DNA of 64,000 nucleotides from Candidatus Nomurabacteria bacterium (GCA_031262695.1 JAISHF010000002.1:62001-126000); one strand, 5' to 3'. Shown: positions 25,877 to 33,222, counted from the stretch's first letter. Numbers and translations: made by a program. The notes: generated by a model from the sequence alone, not told the origin.

Positions 25877-26302
25877 TTAGTCAATGACTTCAACGCCCAT
25901 TGAACGGGCGCTGCCTGCGATAATTTTAATCGCGGCCTCTAGGTCGTTGGCGTTTAGGAGGTCCTTTTTCGCCTCGGCGATTTCGGCGAGTTGGGCTTTG
26001 GTGATTTTGCCGACCTTTTCAAGGTTTGGCTTGCCTGAACCCTTTTGGATGCCGATTTTCTCACGAATCATATCGTCCACTGGCTGCCCAAGGCAGTTCC
26101 AAGTGAAGGTGCGGTCATCATAGACCTGCAAGTGAACAATCACGTTCTTGCCGTTGAATTCTTTGGTCGCCTCGTTAAATGGATTGATAAAATCCATCAT
26201 ATTGAGGCCCCACTGACCGAGGGTAGAGCCAACTGGAGGCCCCGCCGTGGCCTTGCCGCCCGGCACGCGCAACTTCAAATTCCCAATAATTTTCTTTGCC
26301 AT
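25877..26302 (-). CDS. rplK: 50S ribosomal protein L11
   Basis: Part of the GTPase-associated centre of the large subunit. The 141-aa sequence has the N-terminal LRVPGGKATAGPPVGSTLGQWGLN block and the C-terminal RNA-binding domain ending in SARSMGVEV. It follows nusG as usual but is not followed by rplA. It has its own promoter, and its AGGAG site is 25 bases from the ATG with a small hairpin between. Confidence 0.96.
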   Translation of the reverse strand: MAKKIIGNLKLRVPGGKATAGPPVGSTLGQWGLNMMDFINPFNEATKEFNGKNVIVHLQVYDDRTFTWNCLGQPVDDMIREKIGIQKGSGKPNLEKVGKITKAQLAEIAEAKKDLLNANDLEAAIKIIAGSARSMGVEVID

Positions 26303-26311
26303 GATAATTTA

Positions 26312-26393
26312 CGGCTAACGCCGAATCTCCTATTTATTCTTTATAAACTGTGCGTAACAACTATAATATACTCTTCTTGGGCTAAAAAGTCAA
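26312..26393 (-). promoter_or_regulatory. rplK promoter and leader hairpin
   Basis: TTGACT (26388-26393), 17 bases and TATATT (26365-26370) on the minus strand. In the leader, a CGGC/GCCG hairpin (26312-26323) separates AGGAG (26327-26331) from the ATG; folding it would bring the two close together. The same hairpin sequence occurs before the 56064 gene. Confidence 0.5.
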
Positions 26394-26397
26394 GGGT

Positions 26398-26949
26398 TTA
26401 TTGCAATTTCTCTACTTGCAAGGCGTCAAGTTCGGTTTGGGTTTCGCGGCCAAACATAGAAATCATCACCTTGATTTTGCCCTTTTCTTCGTCAATTTCG
26501 GCGACTGAGCCGTCAAAACCGCGGAATGGGCCGTCTTTGACGCGGATAATCTCGCCTAATTCGTATTTGACAGCGAATTTTGGATCGTCGGCACCTGTGC
26601 GACGCTTAATTGCCTCAATCTCGCGCGTGCTAACAGGGGACGGGTGAGTGCCAGTGCCAATAAAACCAGTCGCACCAGGGACGTTTCGCACGGCATACCA
26701 GCTCTCGTCGCTGAGTTTCATTTCAACTAGCACATAACCGTTAAACATCTTATTGTCAGCAACCCGACGCTTGCCATTTTTAATCTCAATTTGCTTCTCA
26801 CGTGGCACAATCGTGTCAAAAATCATATCTTTATAGTGGTCGTCGGCAATCAAGGTGCGGATACCATCGGCGACTTTGTCCTCGTGGCCAGAATAAGTAG
26901 AAACCGCATACCATGCTCGTGCGTCATTATAATTAAATCTATTTGCCAT
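26398..26949 (-). CDS. nusG: Transcription termination/antitermination factor NusG
   Basis: Binds RNA polymerase and links it to Rho or to the ribosome. The NGN domain opens with ARAWYAVSTYSGHEDKVAD and holds GYVLVEMKLSDESWYAVRNVPG. The KOW motif (VKDGPFRGFDGSVAEID) is at the C-terminus. It has 183 aa and a GGAG site six bases upstream. secE lies immediately upstream, as in most bacteria. Confidence 0.96.
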   Translation of the reverse strand: MANRFNYNDARAWYAVSTYSGHEDKVADGIRTLIADDHYKDMIFDTIVPREKQIEIKNGKRRVADNKMFNGYVLVEMKLSDESWYAVRNVPGATGFIGTGTHPSPVSTREIEAIKRRTGADDPKFAVKYELGEIIRVKDGPFRGFDGSVAEIDEEKGKIKVMISMFGRETQTELDALQVEKLQ

Positions 26950-26957
26950 TTTTCTCC

Positions 26958-27242
26958 TTATCCTAATATTTTTCTAAATACAATACCCCAAAAAGCGTCC
27001 AGAAGTGCAATAAAAATGAAGAAAATCAGCGCATAAACCACCACTGCAAAGGTCATCTTCCACGCCGCCTTGCGATTCGGAAAGCGCATCTGGCGGAGTT
27101 CGCGAAAACTGGCCGCAATATAAGCGCCAAACCGAATGAACGGGCGGAAAATTACAAAGGGTTTTTTATCGCCTTTGGCAACATTTTTAGTGGTGTCCTT
27201 GGGGGCTTTCGCCCTTTTTACCTCTTTTTCGTGCTTTTTCAT
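26958..27242 (-). CDS. secE: Preprotein translocase subunit SecE
   Basis: Small clamp subunit of the SecYEG channel. A basic N-terminal extension of about 45 residues precedes the conserved amphipathic helix (SFRELRQMRFPNRKAAWK) and a single membrane helix (FAVVVYALIFFIFIALLDAFW). It is 94 aa long. GGAG lies six bases before the ATG. The secE-nusG order is universal. Confidence 0.94.
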   Translation of the reverse strand: MKKHEKEVKRAKAPKDTTKNVAKGDKKPFVIFRPFIRFGAYIAASFRELRQMRFPNRKAAWKMTFAVVVYALIFFIFIALLDAFWGIVFRKILG

Positions 27243-27261
27243 TGCGCTCCTGATTAAAAAT

Positions 27262-27311
27262 AGTCTGCAAGCAGACTGTCAATAGTATAGCAAATATATT
27301 CGGCTTGTCAA
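27262..27311 (-). promoter_or_regulatory. secE promoter with terminator-like leader hairpin
   Basis: TTGACA (27306-27311), 16 bases and TATACT (27284-27289) on the minus strand. About ten bases into the RNA, AGTCTG and CAGACT form a hairpin around CTTG (27262-27277), followed by ATTTTT. It looks like an intrinsic terminator placed before secE. Confidence 0.5.
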
Positions 27312-27337
27312 GTGGGGGGTATTTTTAGCAAAAACTA

Positions 27338-27366
27338 TTGACTTTTGCGATTAGATTTGATATAAT
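27338..27366 (+). promoter_or_regulatory. Orphan plus-strand promoter before the mazF 3' end
   Basis: TTGACT, 17 bases and TATAAT. The predicted RNA contains only a 12-codon frame (27380-27418) and then runs antisense to the MazF-like gene. Confidence 0.6.
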
Positions 27367-27395
27367 GAGGGTATAAACAATGCCATTGGCTGTCG

Positions 27396-27415
27396 GCCTG
27401 CTCGCAAGAGCAGGC
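27396..27415. other. Perfect 8-bp hairpin with GCAA tetraloop
   Basis: GCCTGCTC-GCAA-GAGCAGGC, starting about 23 bases downstream of the predicted start of the orphan promoter and 10 bases beyond the mazF stop. There is no strong T run on either side, so it is not a classic terminator. Confidence 0.55.
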
Positions 27416-27424
27416 TGAAAAATA

Positions 27425-27817
27425 TCACAGCCCCAGCGTTCTGCGGATGCCATCTTTGATATTCTGCACATCAGCCGGTCCAGCCGAGCCAATTATTCGG
27501 ATTAGGCGAGCGCTGCTAATCGGTCGCGATTGAGTTAATAGTGCCACACTAGTTTTACCAGTGTTGCCATCAAAAGCATAACTGAACCTATCACGCTTCT
27601 CAGTCGTAGAAAGTGGCACGACATGGCAGAAAGAGCGATTGTAGATCTTCAAGACCAGCACTGGCCGCACGAACTTCTCGCCTGCGCCATCTTGCTCGAA
27701 ACCCATATTTTCACCAAGATGGCAGAGCCAAATCTCGCTCTCGTGATAGCCAGCCGGTATAGAATTTTGGTTGTTGAGATGTGCTTTTATGGGTGTCCAC
27801 TTTGTATAATCTTTCAT
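27425..27817 (-). CDS. MazF/PemK-type toxin-like endoribonuclease
   Basis: A 130-aa protein of the PemK/MazF fold. The core GEKFVRPVLVLKIYNRSFCHVVPLS holds the conserved RPVLVL strand, SVALLTQSRPISSARLIR matches the second conserved block, and the C-terminus ends IRRTLGL. MazF enzymes cut mRNA. No antitoxin gene is adjacent, which is unusual unless this is a stand-alone type, as in some CPR genomes. The start at 27817 follows TAACTT by six bases and TTGGAG by a few, so it may be leaderless. Its upstream 78 bp are repeated before the nuclease at 30253. Confidence 0.82.
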   Translation of the reverse strand: MKDYTKWTPIKAHLNNQNSIPAGYHESEIWLCHLGENMGFEQDGAGEKFVRPVLVLKIYNRSFCHVVPLSTTEKRDRFSYAFDGNTGKTSVALLTQSRPISSARLIRIIGSAGPADVQNIKDGIRRTLGL

Positions 27818-27823
27818 ATCTCC

Positions 27824-27852
27824 AAGTTAGCAAATAGCAACGGGCTTTGCAA
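27824..27852 (-). promoter_or_regulatory. Candidate promoter of the MazF-like gene
   Basis: TTGCAA, 17 bases and TAACTT, then six bases to the ATG. The -35 box is the inner end of the 78-bp repeat. The nuclease at 30253 has the same layout (TTGCAA, 16 bases, TAAACT, six bases, ATG). Confidence 0.5.
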
Positions 27853-27924
27853 GCATAAGTGTCAACGGTTATGCTTAGTTTGACCCCAAGAGGGGATTGG
27901 GGTGGAAAAGTTTATAAAAAAGTC
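27847..27924. repeat. 78-bp repeat, copy 1 (upstream of mazF)
   Basis: Matches 30282-30359 at 73 of 78 positions with no gaps. It contains CCCCAAGAGGGG (a small hairpin) and ends at the -35 box of the minus-strand toxin gene, 30 bases from its ATG. Confidence 0.9.
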
Positions 27925-27966
27925 ATGTATTTTCCGTCAGCTTTCACAAAATGTGGTGAAATATGT

Positions 27967-28542
27967 TTAGATGCGGCGGGCGCGGATGATCAGGCGGTGG
28001 GTGTAGGTGCTTAGATTGGGGTCAGGTTCGCCAGCGCAGGTCATTAAGACTAGTTCAAAGTCGTAGTTTTGGGCAGAAAGCACTTGGTTCATATTGAGAG
28101 TGGTGCGGGGCTCGGTGGTGATAGAGTAGACCTCAAAGGTTTCTTCTCTCATTATATCAGAAAAAGGCGTGATTGTCAAGTGGTCGCCGATTTTAACCTG
28201 TGGCAAAGAGCCAAAGATAGTATTATTATGTCCGACCAAAAAAACCACGCCAGCTTGGCCGAGGGCGCTGCTCTCGGTGAACCAGCCTACCTCGGTGTCT
28301 GGCACGGCCGGCTTGCGCGAATCTGGCTCAAAACCTGAGGCGACTACGGGGGCGTCAAGACCGATTGAGGGGATACTTAGCCGGGCTGGCTCGTTTGGCT
28401 CGCGATAGATGGCGATAGCACTAGTAGCCCGAAAATCACGGATAATTAAATAACTAGTCGCCGCAAACAGGGCGAAGACCCCGACCAAAAGTGGCAAAAT
28501 CGCCAAAAAACGCCGGTGGCGCAACCTTGAAAAAACCTCCAT
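27967..28542 (-). CDS. Sortase, class D/E-like
   Basis: A membrane-anchored transpeptidase that would fix proteins to the cell wall or to other proteins. An N-terminal helix covers about residues 12-34. Catalytic residues are His105 in VFLVGHNN, Cys169 in LVLMTCAG and Arg183 in YTHRLIIRARR. RLSIPSIGLDAPVV is the usual first strand block. The length of 191 aa is normal. TATAAT lies eight bases before the ATG. No LPXTG-type substrate is obvious among the secreted proteins in this window. Confidence 0.9.
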   Translation of the reverse strand: MEVFSRLRHRRFLAILPLLVGVFALFAATSYLIIRDFRATSAIAIYREPNEPARLSIPSIGLDAPVVASGFEPDSRKPAVPDTEVGWFTESSALGQAGVVFLVGHNNTIFGSLPQVKIGDHLTITPFSDIMREETFEVYSITTEPRTTLNMNQVLSAQNYDFELVLMTCAGEPDPNLSTYTHRLIIRARRI

Positions 28543-28613
28543 ATACCTCTATTATAGGGCAAAAGATAGACATAAGCAAGACTTGATAAAAACAAAATTA
28601 TATAAAAAAACTC

Positions 28614-28642
28614 TTGACATTTTGCGGGCGGGTGTTTATACT
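28614..28642 (+). promoter_or_regulatory. Promoter of the HARE-HTH gene
   Basis: TTGACA, 17 bases and TATACT. The start near 28649 lies after the upstream in-frame ATG at 28583, which decides the translation start at 28673. Confidence 0.75.
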
Positions 28643-28672
28643 AGATTTAGATTGTCAATGAAGGAGAGGCAG

Positions 28673-29719
28673 ATGCGATTAGAGAGCCAAGAGGGTGAAA
28701 ATCGTGAGGTGGTGGCACGGGCAGTTGATAGCGTCCTAAAAGGAACGGACCAGCAACGCGAACGTGATGTAGCGAGAAAGCGCGGAGGCTTAAAAATCGA
28801 CCGAGCGACTCTGGACGAAGTGGGCAAAGAATTAGGGGTGACGCGTGAGCGCGTCCGTCAAATTGAAAAGTCGGTCTTTGTCCGACTTAAATTATATGCC
28901 GAGAGCGGCAAGGCCGAGATGCTGCCCGCCGCCGAGAAGATTATCTTGCGCGAACTGACCCAGACGCGAATTTTGCGAGTAGAGGAGTTGGCGGAGAAGT
29001 TATTCGGCAGCAATGCCAACCGCAAAGACGTTTCGGCACTGGTGCTGGTGGCACGAGTTTCTACTAAATTGACCTTGATAGACAACAGTGATAAATATTT
29101 TGCTAGTATCGCGATTGCTGAGTTTGGCACCGCGCGCGAGTGGGCGGCACAGATTGACGCCGCCGTGGCGGCGGTAGCGGCTAACAAAAAGCCACTGACG
29201 CTAACCGAACTAGATAAACAACTAGATTACCAGCACCCCGACCACCTCTTGGCAGTATTGGAGAGTTCGCGACTTTTGGCGGAGTTTAACGACCTTTGGG
29301 GCCTCGCCAAATGGCCAGAGGTCAACCCACGCAATATCCGCGACAAGATTTTTGCCGTGCTCTCACAGATTGGCGAGCCAACGCATTTTAGCAAGATTGC
29401 CGAGCAAATCAACGCCGACAATTTCGGCAAAAAGTCGGCGACACCGCAGGCGATTCACAACGAGTTAATCCGCGACAACCGCTTCGTCTTGGTCGGGCGA
29501 GGGATTTATGCGCTAGCCGACTGGGGCTTTAATAAAGGCACCGTCGCTGACGTAATCAAGCAAGTTCTGACCGATAATGGCGGCCAGATGACCCGCGACG
29601 AGATTTTAGAGGCCGTTTTGCGTGTCCGCCAAGTCAAGACGACAACTGTTACTTTGGCGCTCCAAAACCGCGACGACTTCACCAAACTAGACAAAAACAC
29701 CTACGAACTAGCCAAATAG
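28673..29719 (+). CDS. Sigma-like HTH plus HARE-HTH regulator
   Basis: Probably a transcription regulator acting with RNA polymerase. Residues about 40-75 match sigma-70 region 4 (ATLDEVGKELGVTRERVRQIE), but no region 2 is present. A central helical region follows, and then a HARE-HTH domain (GEPTHFSKIAEQINADNFG, later GRGIYALADWG) like that of the RNA polymerase delta subunit. A final winged-helix-like segment ends the protein. The start at 28673 is chosen because GGAGAGG lies just upstream and the promoter lies inside the longer frame. Targets are unknown. Confidence 0.82.
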   Translation: MRLESQEGENREVVARAVDSVLKGTDQQRERDVARKRGGLKIDRATLDEVGKELGVTRERVRQIEKSVFVRLKLYAESGKAEMLPAAEKIILRELTQTRILRVEELAEKLFGSNANRKDVSALVLVARVSTKLTLIDNSDKYFASIAIAEFGTAREWAAQIDAAVAAVAANKKPLTLTELDKQLDYQHPDHLLAVLESSRLLAEFNDLWGLAKWPEVNPRNIRDKIFAVLSQIGEPTHFSKIAEQINADNFGKKSATPQAIHNELIRDNRFVLVGRGIYALADWGFNKGTVADVIKQVLTDNGGQMTRDEILEAVLRVRQVKTTTVTLALQNRDDFTKLDKNTYELAK

Positions 29720-29723
29720 CCCC

Positions 29724-29764
29724 AAACCACAAGCAATTTTTGCAAAAAGTATTGACACGGGGCA
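29724..29764. repeat. 41-bp repeat, copy 1
   Basis: Identical to 31838-31878 except one base. It includes TTGACA, but unlike the other copy no -10 box follows; a hairpin stands there instead. Confidence 0.9.
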
Positions 29765-29771
29765 GGATGCT

Positions 29772-29797
29772 TAAAAGCTCGCAGAAGCGAGCTTTTA
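29772..29797. terminator. Perfect 11-bp hairpin, bidirectional terminator
   Basis: TAAAAGCTCGC-AGAA-GCGAGCTTTTA between the convergent HARE-HTH and nuclease genes. The A/T-rich ends suit termination in both directions. Confidence 0.75.
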
Positions 29798-29863
29798 GGT
29801 ATTATCTCGAAAACTCCTACTACTGGCCGTCGGGCCTGTCCGGTGGTTTTCATGTATAATATA

Positions 29864-30253
29864 TCACGCCTTTTTGGTGATGTCAATAACTTCTAGGGCT
29901 TTAGTGATGATTTTTACCTGTTTAATAGAATGCTTTATGACAGGGAACCTGAGTTGTCTCGCCGTCTCTCTTACCGCAAAATCGTCGGGGAGTTTGAGAC
30001 GCACGCAATCTATTACTAAGTAAATAGACTGCTTTTTAGCACGCGAAAACTGGTTTTCAATGGTACTCTTTCGCGAGCCGCCGTCGGGCGTTTTAATCTC
30101 CCAGAGCTGGTTACCAATCATAACATCAGGAGTGCCCATTACCCCGGATGGCTTAATCGGACGAGCGTCAAACCCGAGCTTACGAAGTCGCAGGATGCTA
30201 TCCCGTTCGTGTGACTGCATCTTAACGCCATTTAGTTCTACTTGTTTTTGCAT
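29864..30253 (-). CDS. PD-(D/E)XK nuclease like CdiA C-terminal tRNase toxins
   Basis: A 129-aa protein. ERDSILRLRKLGFDARPI is followed by the nuclease motif GTPDVMIGNQLWEIKTP (Asp43, Glu52, Lys54). This resembles the tRNA-nuclease toxin domain found at the C-terminus of contact-dependent inhibition proteins and as stand-alone genes. RNA cutting is inferred from the family. No immunity gene is adjacent and there is no signal peptide. TAAACT lies six bases before the ATG, so the message may be leaderless. It shares its 78-bp upstream cassette with the MazF-like gene. Confidence 0.75.
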   Translation of the reverse strand: MQKQVELNGVKMQSHERDSILRLRKLGFDARPIKPSGVMGTPDVMIGNQLWEIKTPDGGSRKSTIENQFSRAKKQSIYLVIDCVRLKLPDDFAVRETARQLRFPVIKHSIKQVKIITKALEVIDITKKA

Positions 30254-30281
30254 GAGAATAGTTTACCGCAAAAATAACATG

Positions 30282-30359
30282 TTGCAAGCATAAGTGTCAA
30301 CGGTTATGGTTAGTTTGGCCCCAAGAGGGGACTGGGGTAGAAAAGTTTGTAAAAAAGTC
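30282..30359. repeat. 78-bp repeat, copy 2 (upstream of the nuclease)
   Basis: Matches 27847-27924 at 73 of 78 positions. Its end is the -35 box TTGCAA of the nuclease gene, 29 bases from that ATG, the same placement as copy 1. Confidence 0.9.
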
Positions 30360-30445
30360 GTATGTTTCCGACAGGTTTTTGAGAATTGTTGTGTAATATA
30401 AGTTTTGGCACGGCGTGGGGCACGATAAGCTGCGGCAGTTCCTAT

Positions 30446-30473
30446 AAATCGCCGAACGAAAACGCCACAAATC
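30446..30473. repeat. 28-bp perfect direct repeat, copy 1
   Basis: Identical to 31768-31795. The two copies bracket the AAA/DUF4143 gene 30522-31760. Each contains GCCGAACGAAAACGCC. Confidence 0.95.
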
Positions 30474-30521
30474 GCCGATTTTACTCTTGCATAGTTCTTG
30501 CGCTTATGATACAATAGGCCT

Positions 30522-31760
30522 ATGGAAGAAAATTATAAACCACGCATAGTAGAAGAAGAGATGGTGTCCCAACTAAAAGTGATGGGCGGGCTATTAATCC
30601 AGGGAGCAAGAGGAGTCGGGAAGACTACAGTCGCAGAGCATATGACCAAAAGCCAATTTTATGTTAATAAAAAAGGCGACAACATTCGTCTTGCAGAGAT
30701 CTCTCCGGAATATATCCTAGAGGGAGCTACTCCTCGCCTGATTGACGAGTGGCAGCTTGCCCCGTCACTCTGGAACTCAGTCAAGCGTACCATAGACGAG
30801 CGCAAGCTTCCCGGCCAGTTTATTTTAGCTGGCTCCGCCGCACCCACTGATGACGGCACGCTACACACTGGTGCTGGTCGCATCGCTCGCCTCACTATGC
30901 GAACTATGACCCTCGCCGAAAAGGGTCTCTCAGAGAAAAAGGTCAGGTTTGCGGATCTGTTCACGAGTGGCGCCAAAATCGGTGGTATCGGCGGCCCCGA
31001 ATTCACCACATATATTTCTGAGGTCATCCGAGGTGGTTGGCCCCTCCTATTAAACGCCAGCGAGGAATCTGCCGAGGTTTTTCTCACCAACTATATAAAC
31101 AACATTGCCGATGTTGATATGCGCAACCTCGCTTCGCCACCCAGCCCGCAACGCCTGCTGGCACTGATTCGCTCGTTAGCGCGCAATGTCGCGACTGATG
31201 CCCGGCTAACCACACTTGCCGAAGATGCCAATATTGCAACTGATAGTGTCCGCAAATATCTAGATCAGCTCTCCCAGATTTTCCTTGTAGAGGAGCTCCC
31301 GGCTTGGAATACCCACCTTCGCTCAGCCACCCTGCTCCGCACGTCGCCCAAATGGTATTTTCTAGACCCGTCCATCGCAGCGAATGCACTCGGTGCTTCG
31401 CGCGAATCTCTACTCGGCGATTTGCGCACCTTTGGCCTGCTTTTTGAATCGCTTGTCGCTCGCGATCTTCGCGTGCTAAGTGAGGCGATTGGCGCCCGCA
31501 TTTATTTCTACCGTGACGCTGATGGCTTAGAAGTTGACTTTATCGTCGAGCAGAAAAACGAAGATTTCATCGCAATAGAGGTTAAACTCGGCGACGAAAA
31601 GTCGGTAGAGAATGCAGTGGACAACCTAGAAAAGCTCAAGGGTAAGCTTGCCGACTCCAAGCTGAGACACCTCAAATCTACTAATGTCATCACTGCTGGC
31701 ACCACTTCTTATACACACCCCTCTGGCACGAATATCATCGCTCTTGGCCACCTCTATTAG
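30522..31760 (+). CDS. AAA ATPase with DUF4143 domain, first copy
   Basis: A 412-aa P-loop protein of the AAA_14/DUF4143 group. Walker A is GARGVGKTT (about residues 28-36), Walker B is RLIDEWQ, and GQFILAGSAAP is a sensor-1-like strand. The C-terminal DUF4143 part carries a PD-(D/E)XK-like core (GLEVDFIVE, then AIEVKLG), so nuclease activity is possible. Function of the family is unsettled; members are accessory and often scattered as single genes. The promoter is TTGCAT-N17-TACAAT with exactly six bases to the ATG. The gene is bracketed by 28-bp direct repeats. Confidence 0.88.
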   Translation: MEENYKPRIVEEEMVSQLKVMGGLLIQGARGVGKTTVAEHMTKSQFYVNKKGDNIRLAEISPEYILEGATPRLIDEWQLAPSLWNSVKRTIDERKLPGQFILAGSAAPTDDGTLHTGAGRIARLTMRTMTLAEKGLSEKKVRFADLFTSGAKIGGIGGPEFTTYISEVIRGGWPLLLNASEESAEVFLTNYINNIADVDMRNLASPPSPQRLLALIRSLARNVATDARLTTLAEDANIATDSVRKYLDQLSQIFLVEELPAWNTHLRSATLLRTSPKWYFLDPSIAANALGASRESLLGDLRTFGLLFESLVARDLRVLSEAIGARIYFYRDADGLEVDFIVEQKNEDFIAIEVKLGDEKSVENAVDNLEKLKGKLADSKLRHLKSTNVITAGTTSYTHPSGTNIIALGHLY

Positions 31761-31767
31761 TATCCAC

Positions 31768-31795
31768 AAATCGCCGAACGAAAACGCCACAAATC
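31768..31795. repeat. 28-bp perfect direct repeat, copy 2
   Basis: Starts eight bases after the stop of the first DUF4143 gene and is identical to 30446-30473. Confidence 0.95.
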
Positions 31796-31837
31796 ACTGG
31801 TTGGGGCAGAGCATGGGGGCGGCCGTAAGCCCCACAA

Positions 31838-31878
31838 AAACCACAAGCAATTTTAGCAAAAAGTATTGACACGGGGCA
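31838..31878. repeat. 41-bp repeat, copy 2, carrying an active-looking promoter
   Basis: Differs from 29724-29764 at one base. Here TTGACA is followed at 17 bases by TAAAAT, so this copy drives the stalk-domain gene. Confidence 0.9.
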
Positions 31879-31894
31879 TAGGGTGTGATAAAAT
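31866..31894 (+). promoter_or_regulatory. Promoter of the stalk-domain protein gene
   Basis: TTGACA, 17 bases and TAAAAT with extended TGTGA. The gene start is about 305 bases downstream of the predicted transcription start. Confidence 0.75.
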
Positions 31895-31900
31895 AGTGGT

Positions 31901-32205
31901 GGAGTTTATATGCCTATCGCTCCGTAGGAGTACTTTTACAAGTAATTGCAAAATATTAGAGAACTGTTAGAAAGGACAGTTACTGCTATGCTATTGTAGA
32001 GGTATTTTGGCGAGCCAAGGGCTATTTAGTCCACATTCGAATGTGGATTTCGGTCCACAGGCAAGTCCGACATCTAGGAGCAAATTCTATTGACGTAAGC
32101 AAATTTGACCTTACCCATAGTATGTAAATTTATCTGCATACAGATATATGGGAGACGAGCCGACAAAAACACGGCTTGTCAATGGCTAAGGAGGCCGAAA
32201 TTAGT
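31901..32205 (+). ncRNA. Long structured leader, candidate cis-regulatory RNA
   Basis: No coding frame fits this stretch. It holds AACTGT/ACAGTT (from about 31963), an 18-bp perfect palindrome TCCACATTCGAATGTGGA (32030-32047), a repeated GCAAATT, and a 9-bp stem GACGAGCCG/CGGCTTGTC just before the ribosome site TAAGGAGG (32187-32194). No known riboswitch family was recognised. It could sense something, stabilise the mRNA, or be a separate small RNA. Confidence 0.5.
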
Positions 32206-33192
32206 ATGAAAATACTGAAAAAACTTGCAGCCATCGGCGTCGCCGTGGCTATGGCTCTTTCCCTCAGCGTTTCCGCGTTTGCGGCAGCAGGCACAGTGGT
32301 AAACGGCAGGGATGCTATCCCGACTGGCGCAGAGCTCGCTGGTTACACGAAGTTTACCTATAATGATGCCGGCGACCTAATCGGCTCCACCCAGTACACT
32401 ACTGGTGGATCGGAGGTTGATCCTTGGACAGAACCTGAAACTACGCCCTCGAGCCTCGCTTACAGAAGCTTCGACGACGGCCGCAGAAGAATCCCGCTCG
32501 ACACCGCAGCACGGTTGCTTGCTGCGGGCTTCAACGAAGACGTAGAATACTCCTACACGGCAGACTACGCAACTATCACTATTACTATTGACGATATTGT
32601 CGATAAAGTCATCACAACCGGCAAAAACAAGCTGGTCACCATAGACGGCGGCCCGGCAATCGGCGATATGGAAACAAAGGTTGACGGTGGCGTGGCATAT
32701 GTGCCGCTTCGCGGCATCGTTCAGGCATTGAACGGCAAGATTTGGTGGAACTCATCCACCAAAAATACCGACATCTACTTCCCAACTATTGATGGTCCTA
32801 GTAACATCTTCGCTACAACTGTGACATCCTATTCTACCGAAATTACCAGCTGGGCAGGTGGCTCGCAACCGAGTGCTACTGCTGATGCCCCGACGGCGTA
32901 TACGTCAGCTGGCGTGGAGGGCTATTCCCTCACCTACAATGCAACCAGCATCCTCTTGAACGGCTACAAGACAATCACTCTTACTAATACTGACGCAGGT
33001 GCTGGCGCGCAAATCTCTCTTAACTTCGGTGACTTCTCGCTCGGCGAGGGCATAGACAATTCTGTTCAGATTATTGGCTTCTCGACCACTAAAGGCTACA
33101 GCGAATCCACTTTCACCAAAATGGAGAGCGGCGGCGCTTATGTTATCAACTTCGCAGCAAAGAACGACACAATCTACCTGCTCTACAAATAA
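32206..33192 (+). CDS. Secreted protein with copper-amine-oxidase-like stalk domain
   Basis: ATG 32206 is chosen because TAAGGAGG lies 12 bases upstream and the protein then begins with a textbook signal peptide (MKILKKLAAIGVAVAMALSL, cleavage likely after SVSAFA). A domain around residues 85-190 (RRIPLDTAARLLAAGF, then GVAYVPLRGIVQALNGKIWW) matches the Cu_amine_oxidN1 or stalk domain found in Gram-positive surface proteins. The C-terminal third is Thr/Ser-rich and beta-like, with no LPXTG and no membrane anchor. Codon use and the signal peptide look Firmicutes-like, so recent transfer is possible. Confidence 0.82.
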   Translation: MKILKKLAAIGVAVAMALSLSVSAFAAAGTVVNGRDAIPTGAELAGYTKFTYNDAGDLIGSTQYTTGGSEVDPWTEPETTPSSLAYRSFDDGRRRIPLDTAARLLAAGFNEDVEYSYTADYATITITIDDIVDKVITTGKNKLVTIDGGPAIGDMETKVDGGVAYVPLRGIVQALNGKIWWNSSTKNTDIYFPTIDGPSNIFATTVTSYSTEITSWAGGSQPSATADAPTAYTSAGVEGYSLTYNATSILLNGYKTITLTNTDAGAGAQISLNFGDFSLGEGIDNSVQIIGFSTTKGYSESTFTKMESGGAYVINFAAKNDTIYLLYK

Positions 33193-33222
33193 TGATTCGG
33201 CACATTTTGCAATAACTTGATT

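Noticed and set aside
29701-29886. 61-aa minus-strand frame across the 29.77-kb hairpin and 41-bp repeat
   Set aside because: It would read through a perfect terminator and a promoter repeat; no sensible composition or start.
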